Assembly: GCA_002722885.1 (NCBI GenBank)
Contig: PBNE01000002.1
Location: 62,001 to 126,000, forward strand
Reading direction: 5' to 3'
Length of the DNA stretch: 64,000 bases
Origin: Rhodospirillaceae bacterium
GTDB lineage: Bacteria > Pseudomonadota > Alphaproteobacteria > SP197
Shown: piece after piece, positions 8,046 to 17,684 of the stretch
How the letters are laid out: each line of letters starts with the position of its first letter
Position numbering within the stretch: the stretch's first letter is position 1
Notes under the pieces: model-generated
Told to the model about the DNA's origin: nothing
Database searches by the model: none
What the model saw: the letters and a program-made list of their open reading frames with translations, nothing else
Program-made: the position numbers and the translations under genes

Positions 8046-9413
8046 ATGGCCAGGGAAATCCGGCTCAACGCCTTCGATATGAACTGCGCGGTGCACCAGT
8101 CGACCGGACTGTGGCGTCACCCGCGCGACACATCGACGGCCTACAACACGCTGGGCTACTGGCAGGCTTTGGCGCGCGAATTGGAACGCGGTCTGTTCGA
8201 CGGGCTGTTCCTGGCCGATGTCGTGGGGGTTTATGACGTCTATGGCGGCAGTGCAGAAGCGGCCCTGCGCAGCGGCGCGCAGGTGCCGATCAACGATCCG
8301 ATGCTGATCGTTCCCGCGATGGCGGCCGAGACGCGGCATCTGGGCTTCGGCGTCACCGCCAACCTCTCGTTCGAGCCGCCCTACACCTTTGCCCGGCGCA
8401 TGACGACTCTGGACCACCTGACGGAGGGCCGGGTCGGCTGGAACATCGTGACCGGCTATCTCGACAGCGGGGCCAGGGCGACGGGCAAGGTCAAACAAAC
8501 CGCCCATGACACCCGCTACGAGATCGCAGCGGAGTATCTCGAGCTGGTCTACAAACTCTGGGAGGGCTGCTGGGAGGACGATGCGGTCACGCTGGACCGC
8601 GAGACCGGCACATATGTCGATCCAGACAAGGTCCATCGCATCCAGCACAAGGGCGAGTATTTCCAGCTCGACACGATCTTTCCCAGCGAACCTTCACCGC
8701 AACGCACACCTGTGCTCTACCAGGCTGGGAGTTCGACCAGAGGCGTCGCGTTTGCGGGCGCGAACGCTGAGTGTGTCTTCATCGCCGCGCCGACCAAATT
8801 GCAGGCCAGCAAGAACGTCATCCGCATCCGCGACGCAGCAGTCGCGGCGGGGCGCCGGGCCGAAGACATCCTGATCTTTGCCATCATGACTGTGGTCACT
8901 GGCACGACCGACGCCGAAGCGACCGAGAAACTCGACGAGTACCGGCGATTCACAAGCATCGAAGGCGCGCTTGCCCTGATCTCCGGCTGGAGCGGTATGG
9001 ATTTCGCAAACGCCGAGCCCGAGGCGATCCTGAAGCTGGTTCCGACCAACGCCATCCGCCACGATCACAACGACGGTCACACCCCCTATGGCGATCACAA
9101 TCTGACCATCGCCGAAGCGGCCAAGCGGGTTACCATCGGCGCGGGCGGGCCGGTCGTCACCGGGTCTCCCGCCACCGTGGCCGACGCGATGCAGGAATGG
9201 ATCGAGGACACCGGCGTCGACGGCTTCAACCTGACCTACACTGTCATGCCGGAAAGTGTGACCGAGTTCGTCGACCTTGTTGTGCCGGAGCTGCAGCGCC
9301 GCGGCATTTACAAAACCTCCTACGCACCGGGCACCCTGCGGCACAAGCTTTTCGGGAGCGGGCCCAGGCTTGAAACGCCACACAAGGGGGCGGCGTACCG
9401 CCCGCCTTCCTGA
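8046..9413 (+). CDS. LLM-class flavin-dependent monooxygenase (NtaA/SnaA/DszA-like)
   Basis: Protein of 455 residues from the bacterial luciferase superfamily, the FMNH2-using group that includes nitrilotriacetate monooxygenase component A. Recognisable parts are the N-terminal HPRDTSTAYNTLGYWQAL region, the barrel segment TTLDHLTEGRVGWNIVTGY (about 119-137) and PVLYQAGSS followed by a Gly-rich phosphate site. It should oxidise a C-N or C-S bonded substrate with reduced flavin from a separate reductase, and no reductase is visible nearby. The start is set by GGAGA upstream of ATG 8046. Confidence 0.85.
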   Translation: MAREIRLNAFDMNCAVHQSTGLWRHPRDTSTAYNTLGYWQALARELERGLFDGLFLADVVGVYDVYGGSAEAALRSGAQVPINDPMLIVPAMAAETRHLGFGVTANLSFEPPYTFARRMTTLDHLTEGRVGWNIVTGYLDSGARATGKVKQTAHDTRYEIAAEYLELVYKLWEGCWEDDAVTLDRETGTYVDPDKVHRIQHKGEYFQLDTIFPSEPSPQRTPVLYQAGSSTRGVAFAGANAECVFIAAPTKLQASKNVIRIRDAAVAAGRRAEDILIFAIMTVVTGTTDAEATEKLDEYRRFTSIEGALALISGWSGMDFANAEPEAILKLVPTNAIRHDHNDGHTPYGDHNLTIAEAAKRVTIGAGGPVVTGSPATVADAMQEWIEDTGVDGFNLTYTVMPESVTEFVDLVVPELQRRGIYKTSYAPGTLRHKLFGSGPRLETPHKGAAYRPPS

Positions 9414-9474
9414 CACCCAGTGGCGCGTACGGGACGTTTCTGGTATCTCCCGACGAGACCGCCAAGGCGGCTCA

Positions 9475-9551
9475 GCGCCCGTAGCTCAGCAGGATAGAGC
9501 ACAGGATTCCTAATCCTGGGGTCGCAGGTTCAAGTCCTGCCGGGCGCACCA
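9475..9551 (+). tRNA. tRNA-Arg (anticodon CCT), CCA encoded
   Basis: Cloverleaf sequence with a seven-base acceptor stem GCGCCCG/CGGGCGC, a D-arm with TAGCTCAGC, an anticodon stem CAGGA/TCCTG enclosing the loop TTCCTAA (anticodon CCT, reading AGG), a T-arm GCAGG-TTCAAGT-CCTGC, discriminator A and an encoded CCA. It is intact and probably functional. The gene-poor stretch directly behind it is what remnants of an integrated element often look like. Confidence 0.95.
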
Positions 9552-9675
9552 GTTAAATCAAGGGCTTAGCAGTGATCCTGCTTTGCTCTCGCTGATCGGC
9601 GAGGTGATTGTATGACATGGTCAGCTCGAACACCTGAGGAGACGTCTATTACAGCGTCCAGCAGGGCAACGCGGT

Positions 9676-10250
9676 TTAGTTGCTTGAATTGGTCGATCCA
9701 GCTTCACGCCGCAACTCTTCGACGACGCTCTCGTCGAGCGCAGCAACGGTATCGCGATCAAGCACCGCTGCGAGAGCACCTCTCATGCCAGCGATGGCAC
9801 CAAAGCGCACGAGCCATTCGGCACTGCAGCCGAATGGGTTTCTCATAAAGCTGTAGGCTCGATGATCGACTTCTGGGCGGGGCCCAACAAGGTGAACCGC
9901 CCAGAAGTAGGCTCTCTCGAAATCCGGCTCTCCAGCCCAACCATTCAGGTGCCCTAGGGCCAAGACAATTTTCGCATCGTCTATCAATTGGCTTCTCCAC
10001 CTGGCTGTACCGAGCACTTTTACGATGGCGTCCTTGTCCACTTGTCCCGCCGCCACAATCTCAAGCCAGCGAAATGCCTCCTTCGGCTCGGGTGATGCAA
10101 CGGGAAGGGGCGCTGAGGCCCCCCCCCGGAAATGCTGTCATTTCCACCGTTGTCGAACAGCGTATCGTCACCGGCATTGCCGAAGATCAGATCATCGTCA
10201 GAGCCGCCCGCAAGGGCATCGACAATGGTTGTCCCGTTCAAAGTACTCAT
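9676..10250 (-). pseudogene. Remnant: RTX calcium-binding repeat start joined to a Sel1-like tail through a nine-G run
   Basis: From ATG 10250 the frame reads as the typical start of an RTX protein: a Ser/Thr-rich opening, then GGSDDDLIFGNAGDDTL and GGNDSISGGG. It then enters a run of nine G residues (minus strand) and loses sense. In the other frame, after the run, it reads EAFRWLEIVAAGQVDKDA, then LALGHLNGWAGEPDFERAYFW, which resembles a Sel1/TPR-type helical repeat, and ends at 9676. The two halves do not belong to one known family, so this is either a deletion junction with a homopolymer shift or two unrelated fragments. The shorter GTG-started frame of 126 residues could be a small hypothetical protein. 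Confidence 0.45.
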
Positions 10251-10765
10251 GATCGTCTCGCACTCGATCTTATGTTCCCAAGCACAAATGCGCCTGGCGT
10301 TTGCCGGAGTAGCCGCGAGTTCCGGGCCAACCTGCCGTGACGGCCATCACGGCGTTGGAAAACCCGGAGCAAACGTCTGCTCTACGGTCAGGATGGTCCC
10401 AAGCATCGAGACAAACCACCAACTGTCGCAAGGTGGTTGGCTACATGATTCCGAACGTTCTCAGGTTGTCAATTCTCTCAAACAATCCGTATATTTTTCA
10501 ACAAATTACGATAATAGTCGTACCGTAATGAAGCATCTCTGCATGCGTGGTTTGCTACTTCTCATTTTTCGAAAAGAGACACTGAGGAGCGCGAATCATC
10601 AGTATTTTTGACATATTTTGTTCGGTTTGTGCGAGCCGCTGAAATCCCGAATCCGGACAGCTTCCCAGGCCTCTTCCACACCCCGATTGTGAGTCCGGAG
10701 CGGTCGGCACTTTGCTGCCCGAAGTGACCGTGCGAGCCTGCATCTGAACGACCAGAGAACGCATC
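10251..10765. other. Non-coding stretch with an AT-rich patch upstream of glpK
   Basis: No credible gene is seen here. The part from about 10440 to 10620 is strikingly AT-rich for this DNA, with runs such as TATATTTTTC and ATTTTTCGAAAAG, and a lone TTGACA at 10608-10613 without a good partner at the right distance. It could hold the glycerol kinase promoter or be leftover foreign DNA next to the tRNA. Confidence 0.5.
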
Positions 10766-12250
10766 ATGGGCCACATCCTCGCCATCGATCAGGGCACTAC
10801 ATCGAGCCGGGCGCTGCTGTTTGATCCGGATCGACGAGTTTCGTCGCTCTCACAACAGGAATTCCACCAGATTCTGCCCCATTCCGGCTGGGTTGAGCAC
10901 GACCCTGACGACATCTGGCAGACGACCCTGTTAACTTGCCGTCAGGCGCTGGAAACAGCCGACACCCGGAACATCGCGGCGATCGGCATCACCAATCAGC
11001 GCGAAACCACGCTGGTGTGGGACCGCAAGACAGGCCAGCCGCTTCACAACGCCCTTGTCTGGCAGGATCGCAGAACCGTCGAGACCTGTCGCCGAATCAA
11101 GGAGGAGGGCCATGAACCTCTTGTGACGGATCGGACAGGTCTACTGCTCGACCCCTATTTTTCGGGCACCAAGATCGCCTGGATCCTCGACCATGTGGAA
11201 GGTGCACGGGATCGGGCAGCACGCGGAGAACTAGCCTTCGGCACTATCGACAGCTTTCTGATCTGGCGTCTGACAGGCGGAAGAGTGCACGCCACCGACG
11301 CCACCAACGCGTCACGCACGCTGCTCTTCAACATCCGCGACAATTGTTGGGACGACGACCTCTGTGCCCTGCTCGGCGTGCCGATGTCTGTCCTGCCCGA
11401 CATTCGAGACAGCGCCACAGAGTTCGGCACCACCGATCCCACTGTTTTTGGCGCAACACTGCCGATCTGCGGCGTCGCGGGCGACCAGCAAGCCGCAACC
11501 ATAGGTCAGGCGTGTTTTCAGCCGGGCATGATGAAGTCGACCTATGGCACCGGCTGCTTCGCGCTGCTGAACACCGGAAGCGAATTCGTACCGTCAGGCC
11601 ATCGTCTTCTGAACACTATTGCCTACCGGCTCGATGGCAAGACCACCTATGCACTGGAAGGTTCGATCTTCATCGCCGGGGCCGCAGTTCAGTGGCTTCG
11701 CGATGGCCTCGGAGTGATCGACGACGCCGCTGCCACACAGAAGCTAGCCGAAGGTGCCGATCCCGAGCAGACCGTCACGCTGGTTCCTGCGTTCACCGGT
11801 CTCGGGGCGCCGTGGTGGGATGCCGAGGCACGCGGCGCCGTCTTCGGCCTTACGCGCAACACCGGACCCGCCGAATTTGCCCGCGCCGCCCTCGAAAGTG
11901 TCGGCTTTCAGACCCGCGACCTACTCGATGCCATGAACCGCGACCGGCAGATCACCAGCGACAATCCAGTCCTGCGGGTTGACGGCGGCATGACAGCAAG
12001 CGACTGGACCATGCAGTTCCTCGCCGACATTACCGGCGTGCCGGTCGACCGGCCGACCATGACCGAAACCACGGCCCTGGGTGCAGCCTGGCTGGCGGGA
12101 CACCAGGCAGGAGTCTGGCCCGATCAGGACGCCTTCGCTGCTGCCTGGTCCCTCGACCGGCGGTTCGAACCGGCGATGGAGCGGAACGACGCTGATGCAC
12201 GGCACAGCCTGTGGTTGGATGCCATCCGCCGAACGCGAAGCGGTTTATGA
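10766..12250 (+). CDS. glpK: Glycerol kinase
   Basis: FGGY-family sugar kinase of 494 residues that phosphorylates glycerol to sn-glycerol 3-phosphate with ATP. The N-terminal phosphate loop [11 protein letters not shown] (5-15), NQRETT, WQDRRT, the [11 protein letters not shown] segment and the C-terminal [12 protein letters not shown] followed by [12 protein letters not shown] are all characteristic. The length agrees with E. coli GlpK (about 500). No glpF, glpD or glpR lies within view, so uptake and the next step must be encoded elsewhere. A weak purine-rich site (AGAGAAC) precedes the ATG. A short inverted repeat (ACACCGC/GCGGTGT) follows the gene but has no T-run. Confidence 0.93.
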   Translation: MGHILAIDQGTTSSRALLFDPDRRVSSLSQQEFHQILPHSGWVEHDPDDIWQTTLLTCRQALETADTRNIAAIGITNQRETTLVWDRKTGQPLHNALVWQDRRTVETCRRIKEEGHEPLVTDRTGLLLDPYFSGTKIAWILDHVEGARDRAARGELAFGTIDSFLIWRLTGGRVHATDATNASRTLLFNIRDNCWDDDLCALLGVPMSVLPDIRDSATEFGTTDPTVFGATLPICGVAGDQQAATIGQACFQPGMMKSTYGTGCFALLNTGSEFVPSGHRLLNTIAYRLDGKTTYALEGSIFIAGAAVQWLRDGLGVIDDAAATQKLAEGADPEQTVTLVPAFTGLGAPWWDAEARGAVFGLTRNTGPAEFARAALESVGFQTRDLLDAMNRDRQITSDNPVLRVDGGMTASDWTMQFLADITGVPVDRPTMTETTALGAAWLAGHQAGVWPDQDAFAAAWSLDRRFEPAMERNDADARHSLWLDAIRRTRSGL

Positions 12251-12326
12251 GATTTCTGATCACATGGGACACTACGCCACACCGCCCTGCGGTGTAGGGT
12301 CACGTCAAATCAGGGGAGACGACATC

Positions 12327-13088
12327 ATGGAGTTTACAGGCAAACGGGTCCTGGTCACGGGATCCTCGCGCGGCATCGGCCAGGCCGCAGCGAAGGTCTT
12401 TCTGGACGCCGGCGCACGGGTCGCGATCAACGGCCGGTCCGAGGCGTCGTCACAGGCCGGGGTCGAGGCTCTGGGCGGTGGAGATGATCTCGTGGCCGCG
12501 ACGGGAGATGTGTCCACTATCACCGGCTGCAAGGCCATCGTGGCTGTTGCTGCCGAGGCTCTGGGCGGGCTCGATATTCTGGTGAACTCCGCCGGAGTTG
12601 GTGATTTCGTGCCCTTCGGCGAGACCGGCGAAGCGCTGTGGGACGACACCATCGACGTCAATCTCAAGGGCACCTTCTTTGCCTGCCAGGCCGCCCTGCC
12701 CCATCTCCGGACTTCGAAGGGCAACATCGTCAATGTTGCATCCGATGCCGGGCTGATCGGTGAGATCGGCCTGTCGGCCTACTGCGCGTCCAAGGGTGGC
12801 GTTGTCGTTCTGACCAAGGCTCTGGCGCTGGAACTGGCCCCCGACATCCGCGTCAACTGCGTCTGCCCCGGTTATGTCGACACCGACATGGTCCGCCGCG
12901 ACGGTATCGACAAGGCGGATGACCCGGTCGCCGCCGAACAGGCGCTGATCGATTCAGCGCCGCTCAAACGCATCGCCAAGCCCAGGGAAATAGGACGCGC
13001 CATCGCCTATCTCGCCAGCGATGACGCTGTCTTTGTCACCGGCGAGGCGCTGTCGATTGACGGCGGCACAACCTCGGGAAGGGGCTGA
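12327..13088 (+). CDS. SDR-family oxidoreductase
   Basis: Classical short-chain dehydrogenase of 253 residues. TGSSRGIGQA (10-19) is the dinucleotide-binding turn, NSAGVG the structural motif, and YCASK (about 155-159) the catalytic Tyr and Lys. NVASDAG supplies the Ser. The C-terminal ITGEALSIDGG-like ending (here VTGEALSIDGG) is typical of the 3-oxoacyl-ACP reductase-like group. A strong AGGGGAG site supports ATG 12327. It ends three bases before the esterase gene, so the two are probably co-transcribed. The substrate is unknown. Confidence 0.85.
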   Translation: MEFTGKRVLVTGSSRGIGQAAAKVFLDAGARVAINGRSEASSQAGVEALGGGDDLVAATGDVSTITGCKAIVAVAAEALGGLDILVNSAGVGDFVPFGETGEALWDDTIDVNLKGTFFACQAALPHLRTSKGNIVNVASDAGLIGEIGLSAYCASKGGVVVLTKALALELAPDIRVNCVCPGYVDTDMVRRDGIDKADDPVAAEQALIDSAPLKRIAKPREIGRAIAYLASDDAVFVTGEALSIDGGTTSGRG

Positions 13089-13090
13089 CG

Positions 13091-13969
13091 ATGACAACCG
13101 AAGATACAGTCTGGCACGGGCTCAGTGCCGCCGAGGTCGACCGCCAGTATGCCCTGCGCAAATTGCGGCCCGACTATGAGAAGGAGATGGTCCCGGGCTG
13201 GCTCGAGCGTTCGGCCCACCATCGCGACATCCATCCCGGCGCCCGCATCGACCTCGGCTACGGCCCCGGCGACCGCGACCGTTTTGATCTCTTCCCGGCC
13301 CAGAACCCCGAGGGTCCGTTCCTGATCTACATTCACGGCGGCTACTGGCAGCGGGGCGACAAATCGGTCTACTCGATCCTGTCGAAGCCCTTCACCGACG
13401 TCGGGATCGACGTGGCGCTGATCAACTACAATCTCTGCCCCACCGTGCGCATGCGCGACATCATCCCGCAGGTTCGCCGGGCTGTCGCACATATCTGGCG
13501 CGAAGCGCGCAATCTCGGTTGCCCGCGTGGCCGATTCTGCGTGATGGGCCATTCGGCCGGCGGCCATCTCACCGCCGAGATGATGGCAACAGACTGGACC
13601 GCCGAAGCCGATGACCTGCCGGCCGACCTGATCGATGCGGCCTCACCATCTTCGGGTGTTTTCGCGTTCGAGCCCATGCTCTATTGCGGCGAGAATGACG
13701 GCCTGTGCCTGGACCTCGCCGAAGCCCGGGAGGTCAGCACACTCTTTCGCGCGCCGACCACCAACGCCCCCCAGCTCGTCGCCTGGGGCGAGCTGGAAAC
13801 ACCGGACTGGATCCGCCAGTCGACCGACTATGTCGAGGCCATCACGTCAGGGGGCCGCAAGGTCGAAACCTGCGTCGTTCCGGCCTGCGATCACTTTGAC
13901 GTCGTCGACGCCCTGGCCGATGGCGGTAGTGACATCACGAAAAAGACAATCGCACTGGTGAGAGGATAG
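13091..13969 (+). CDS. Alpha/beta hydrolase, arylformamidase-like
   Basis: Esterase of 292 residues. The oxyanion motif HGGYWQ (about 80-85) and nucleophile GHSAGGH (Ser at about 157) match the arylformamidase/HSL-type group, and a C-terminal DHFDVVD provides the His. Arylformamidases cleave N-formylkynurenine in tryptophan breakdown, but there are no other kynurenine-pathway genes here, so the true substrate may be another ester or amide. It directly follows the SDR gene. Confidence 0.8.
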   Translation: MTTEDTVWHGLSAAEVDRQYALRKLRPDYEKEMVPGWLERSAHHRDIHPGARIDLGYGPGDRDRFDLFPAQNPEGPFLIYIHGGYWQRGDKSVYSILSKPFTDVGIDVALINYNLCPTVRMRDIIPQVRRAVAHIWREARNLGCPRGRFCVMGHSAGGHLTAEMMATDWTAEADDLPADLIDAASPSSGVFAFEPMLYCGENDGLCLDLAEAREVSTLFRAPTTNAPQLVAWGELETPDWIRQSTDYVEAITSGGRKVETCVVPACDHFDVVDALADGGSDITKKTIALVRG

Positions 13970-13983
13970 CTGGGCTCACACCT

Positions 13984-14700
13984 TCAGCGAACGGCATCAC
14001 CCATTGCCTTCACCGCCACCGCAATGCCCACCGTCAGCCCGCCGGTCTCGCCCGGGCCGGAATGAATGGCCAGCAGGCGCACATTGCCATCGGCGTCCGT
14101 CACCATCAGCGGTGAACATGAATCGCCACTGACCGCGTCGCAGTCGTGAGTCAGCACACGGTCGCCGTCGAAACCTTCCAGGATGTTGCAGTTGCGGTGC
14201 AGCGTGAGAACGTGGCGGCTGTCCGCACTGAAGCCGGCCTGCAGCAACTCCTCGCCCGGCGCAGGCCAAGCGACACCCGGCGCCACGGGCTCGATGCCTT
14301 CGCCCAGGGGCGTCTCCAGCGTCCGCACGGCCCAGTCCAGATGGGTCGAGGCGTTGGCCCCGTCACGCGGGATCGAGCCATCTGGCCCCATCACATAGGG
14401 CAGCACCGCACTGTCGCCGCGCCGGGAGTTCTGCACGACATGAATGCGATCAGCACCGAGCCAGTGATCGGTGTTCTTGAGATAGAGGCAGTGGGCAGCG
14501 GTGAGCACCTTGTCCGGCGCGATGAGGACACCGGTGCAGAACCCACCGGTCCTGCGGTTCACCTTCACCACCGCACATCACGGCCAGTCGCCACTTTCGA
14601 CGATCACCCGGTCGCCCTCCCCCTTCACGCCGGGAAGCTGGACAAGCGCCGGCAAGCCAAGCAAGAGGACAAGGAGGGCGGCAAGGAACGGACGGGCCAT
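13984..14700 (-). pseudogene. Secreted trypsin-like serine protease with in-frame TGA
   Basis: The frame from ATG 14700 encodes a signal peptide (MARPFLAALLVLLLGLPALV), then GDRVIVESGDWP, a TGA at 14578-14580, and then CAVVKVNRRTGGFCTGVLI. Secreted S1-family proteases have a PW pair here, so TGA replaces a Trp codon. Downstream the catalytic triad is kept: TAAHC (His), HLDWAV (Asp) and SGDSCSP (Ser). The usual GDSGG/GDSGS has become GDSCS, so an oxyanion-hole Gly is lost as well. Initiation at the GTG right after the stop would give a 195-residue protein lacking the export signal. I judge it non-functional. Confidence 0.8.
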
Positions 14701-14722
14701 CGCCGAGCCGTCTTTGATTGCC

Positions 14723-15109
14723 GTGACACTCAAGGCCGAGGAGGTTTCGGGCGCAGCCATCAGCGCCTGGGGCCTGCGCATCGCCGTCGCCCTGGGATGC
14801 TTCCGCATCGTCATCGGCACACCCCTGTCCTGGTACATCATGGCAGCCTATGCCGTGGTCATTCCTCAGATCTTTCCGTCGAGCCGTACGATCATTCCGT
14901 TGGCCTACGACAGCGGCGGCGTAACGACATCAACTATCACTGTCCCCGTGGTTGCCACACTGGGCCTGGGCCTTGCCGCCGCCATACCCGGCCGCAGCCC
15001 GCTGATCCACGGCTTCGTCCTGTCACGCGCAGTCGTGGTGGATCACGACCGCAATCCGCTCGGCATGGTCACACGGCGCGATCTCGTGCTCAGTCACGTA
15101 GCAGAGTAA
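14723..15109 (+). pseudogene. DUF1538 membrane protein fragment joined to a CBS-domain end
   Basis: In one frame the sequence encodes part of a DUF1538 membrane protein (ISAWGLRIAVALGCF, then IIPLAYDSGGVTTSTITVP and GLGLAAAIPGR). After LIHGF it changes character to VVVDHDRNPLGMVTRRDLVL, which looks like the last strand and helix of a CBS domain. Both parts are truncated, and the combination is not a family architecture I know. A possible GTG start lies at 14723, with no clear ribosome site. It is best read as a deletion junction between two genes, divergent from the broken protease. Confidence 0.55.
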
Positions 15110-15126
15110 TCATCATGAACTGACGA

Positions 15127-15429
15127 TCAGTCGTTCAGAACGTCGTGACCGGCGACCAGCAGCATCGTACCGTCGCTGCCGGCAAGCCTGGCCCGCTTGT
15201 GCTCCTGATAGTCTGGGTGTTTGTAAAAGGCTTCGGCGCCCTCTTTGCTGTCCCACTCGATCACCACTGCCACCTGCGGTGCCGTGTCACCCTCAATCAG
15301 CTCGATCTGCGGTGTACGGCACAGATAACGGCCGCCATTGGCGTGAACGATGTCGGTCACCGGACCCAGGTAGGGTTCCATCCATACCGGATCGGTCACA
15401 TCCAGTGTCACCACGGTGTAGTGTTTCAT
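15127..15429 (-). CDS. DUF1330 family protein
   Basis: Small ferredoxin-fold protein of 100 residues of the DUF1330 (dimeric alpha/beta barrel) family. It has the usual pieces: an N-terminal VVTLDVTDP strand, a central GGRYL, VVIEWDSKEGAEAFYKHPDY with the Trp/Phe-Tyr pattern, and a final short strand. The function of the family is unknown. A strong AAGGGAGGAAC site precedes ATG 15429, which excludes the longer upstream extension. Confidence 0.8.
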   Translation of the reverse strand: MKHYTVVTLDVTDPVWMEPYLGPVTDIVHANGGRYLCRTPQIELIEGDTAPQVAVVIEWDSKEGAEAFYKHPDYQEHKRARLAGSDGTMLLVAGHDVLND

Positions 15430-15644
15430 CGTCGTTCCTCCCTTGTCCACTGACCCCGAACTATGCGCTGGGAACATCGGAACGTCGCGAACGGAATGGC
15501 CATGGCATCGTCTGGCCAAGCGGGTCAGCCCGGAGTTCTCACCACCACGACGGCCTGCGTCTGACCTGGAGCGTTCGCTCAGCCAGGAAAGACCGCGATG
15601 GCGATGTAGTGCATCGGTGAGAATTTCGGGCTAACATTTCGTCC

Positions 15645-17660
15645 ATGACGACGCGCACCGCGTTCCCACGCACGATCAAAGAGAACACGACGCTCTGGAT
15701 TCCTATGGCCGACGGCCGGCGCCTGGCGGCGCGTGTGTGGCTTCCGGTCGACGCCGACGACGATCCGGTCCCGGCCATCGTGGAATCCATCCCTTACCGC
15801 CGGCTCGACGGCACGATCACGGCCGACGCGCCGACCCATCCCTGGTGGGCGGGCCATGGCTACGCCGCCATCCGGCTCGATATCGCCGGTTCGGGCGATT
15901 CCGATGGCCTGCTGCATGACGAGTATCTCCAGAGCGAACAGGACGACATCTGCGAAGCCCTGGCCTGGATCGCCGACCAGCCCTGGTGCAACGGCAACAC
16001 CGGCATGATCGGCATCTCCTGGGGCGGTTTCGCCGGTCTTCAGGTCGCGGCCTGCCGTCCACCGTCTCTCAAGGCGATCATCACGGTCTGCTCGACCGAT
16101 GAGCGCTACAACGATGACGTTCACAACATGGGTGGCTGCCTGCTGAACGACGGTGTCAGCTGGGGCAGTGGAATCTTCGCCTGCATCTCGCGCTGGCCCG
16201 ACCCCACCATCGTTGGTGATCGCTGGCGCGACATGTGGCTCGAACGGCTTCAGGAGACCGGCTGCCCCCTGATCGACTGGGTCAGCCACCAGCGCCGCGA
16301 TGCGTTCTGGAAGCACGGCTCGGTGTGTGAGGACTACAGCGATATCGAAGCCGCGGTCTATGCCGTAGGCGGCTGGACCGACGGTTACACCAACGCCCTG
16401 ATCCGCCTGATGGAGCATTTACCGGGCCCCAAGCGGGCCCTGGTCGGCCCGTGGACCCATGTCTATCCGCACTTCGGCACCCCGGGCGAGCCGATCGGTT
16501 TTCTGCAGGACAGCCTGCGCTGGTGGGACCGGTGGCTGAAGGGCGTCGACAACGGCCTCGATGACGAACCCGTGCTTTCGCTATTCATGCAAACCGGTCT
16601 GCATGCGCATCCCATGGAGTTCGCGATCGACGGCCAGTGGTTTCACGAGACGGCGTGGCCGCCGCAGGCCCAGAACCAGACCCTGCATCTGGGCGACCAT
16701 GTCCTGGCTGCCGAACCGCAGCCCGGCCACAGCTTCCGCCACAGCTCGCCGCTGGAATGCGGCATGGGCGGTGGCGAGTGGTGTCCCCGCGACGGTGGCG
16801 GTGTCGGTCCGGAGTACCAGGATGACCAGCGCGCCGACGACCTGATGTCCCTGGCCTTCGACAGTGCGCCGCTGACCGAGGACATCGAGATTCTCGGCGC
16901 ACCGGAGATCGTTCTGGATCTCGGCATCGACCGGCCACAGGGCATGATCGCTGTGCGCCTCAACGAGGTCACGCCCGACGGCCACTCCAGCCGCATTACC
17001 TATGGCCTGCTGAATCTCTCGCACCGTCACTCGAACGAACATCCCGAGCCCATGGTGCCCGGCCGCCCCGAACGCATCCGGCTGACGCTCAACCACACGG
17101 CCTATCGCTTTCGCGCGGGCTGTCGTCTGCGCCTCGCCATCTCCACCAGCTACTGGCCCATGGCCTGGCCCTCACCGGAGCCGGTCACATTGAGTGTGGC
17201 AAGCGAAGGCTCCAACCTCACTCTGCCCGTGGTCGACACATCAAACGCCGACCGACCCATGTTTGAGCCCGCTGAGTATTCGGCGGATCATCCGACACAG
17301 GAGATCGAACCAAGCGCGACGCGCCGCACACTCACCCGCGACATCGGCAGCGGCGCCCTGGTGCTCCATCACGAGGAGTACACGGGCCGGACGCTCATTG
17401 AAGACATCGGGCTGATCGGCAGCAAGCGCTCCGAAGAAACCTTCACCATCGTCGAAGGCGATCCGGCCAGCGCCCGCACCGATATGCTGCGTGTGGTCGA
17501 AGGCGAGCGGGGCGAGTGGAAGCCGCGCACCGAAACCCGCATCACCATGACTTGCGATGCGACGTCCTTCTTCATCAAAGCGTCACTCCAGGCCTTCGAG
17601 GGCGGCGAAAAGATCCTTGAGCGCCATTGGGATGAGACCATCCCACGCGACCGCATGTGA
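15645..17660 (+). CDS. CocE/NonD-family serine hydrolase
   Basis: Protein of 671 residues with the alpha/beta-hydrolase plus jelly-roll (PepX-C) design of cocaine esterase and X-Pro dipeptidyl-peptidases. The nucleophile elbow is MIGISWGGFAGLQ (Ser at about 126), the Asp lies in GGWTDGYTN (about 246) and the His in GPWTHVYPH (about 277). The C-terminal beta domain occupies roughly residues 400-560. It has no signal peptide, so it is probably cytoplasmic. The substrate could be an ester or an acylated peptide or amide. It stands alone between a DUF1330 gene and the amine-catabolism operon. Confidence 0.88.
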   Translation: MTTRTAFPRTIKENTTLWIPMADGRRLAARVWLPVDADDDPVPAIVESIPYRRLDGTITADAPTHPWWAGHGYAAIRLDIAGSGDSDGLLHDEYLQSEQDDICEALAWIADQPWCNGNTGMIGISWGGFAGLQVAACRPPSLKAIITVCSTDERYNDDVHNMGGCLLNDGVSWGSGIFACISRWPDPTIVGDRWRDMWLERLQETGCPLIDWVSHQRRDAFWKHGSVCEDYSDIEAAVYAVGGWTDGYTNALIRLMEHLPGPKRALVGPWTHVYPHFGTPGEPIGFLQDSLRWWDRWLKGVDNGLDDEPVLSLFMQTGLHAHPMEFAIDGQWFHETAWPPQAQNQTLHLGDHVLAAEPQPGHSFRHSSPLECGMGGGEWCPRDGGGVGPEYQDDQRADDLMSLAFDSAPLTEDIEILGAPEIVLDLGIDRPQGMIAVRLNEVTPDGHSSRITYGLLNLSHRHSNEHPEPMVPGRPERIRLTLNHTAYRFRAGCRLRLAISTSYWPMAWPSPEPVTLSVASEGSNLTLPVVDTSNADRPMFEPAEYSADHPTQEIEPSATRRTLTRDIGSGALVLHHEEYTGRTLIEDIGLIGSKRSEETFTIVEGDPASARTDMLRVVEGERGEWKPRTETRITMTCDATSFFIKASLQAFEGGEKILERHWDETIPRDRM

Positions 17661-17684
17661 TGAACAACCAGTGCCACGTCTCTC

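Noticed and set aside
10608-10636. Promoter with TTGACA upstream of glpK.
   Set aside because: The bases 17 positions later (GCGAGC) do not resemble a -10 element.
12279-12295. Terminator between glpK and the SDR gene.
   Set aside because: The seven-base hairpin has no T-run and lies close to the next ribosome site; it may be chance.
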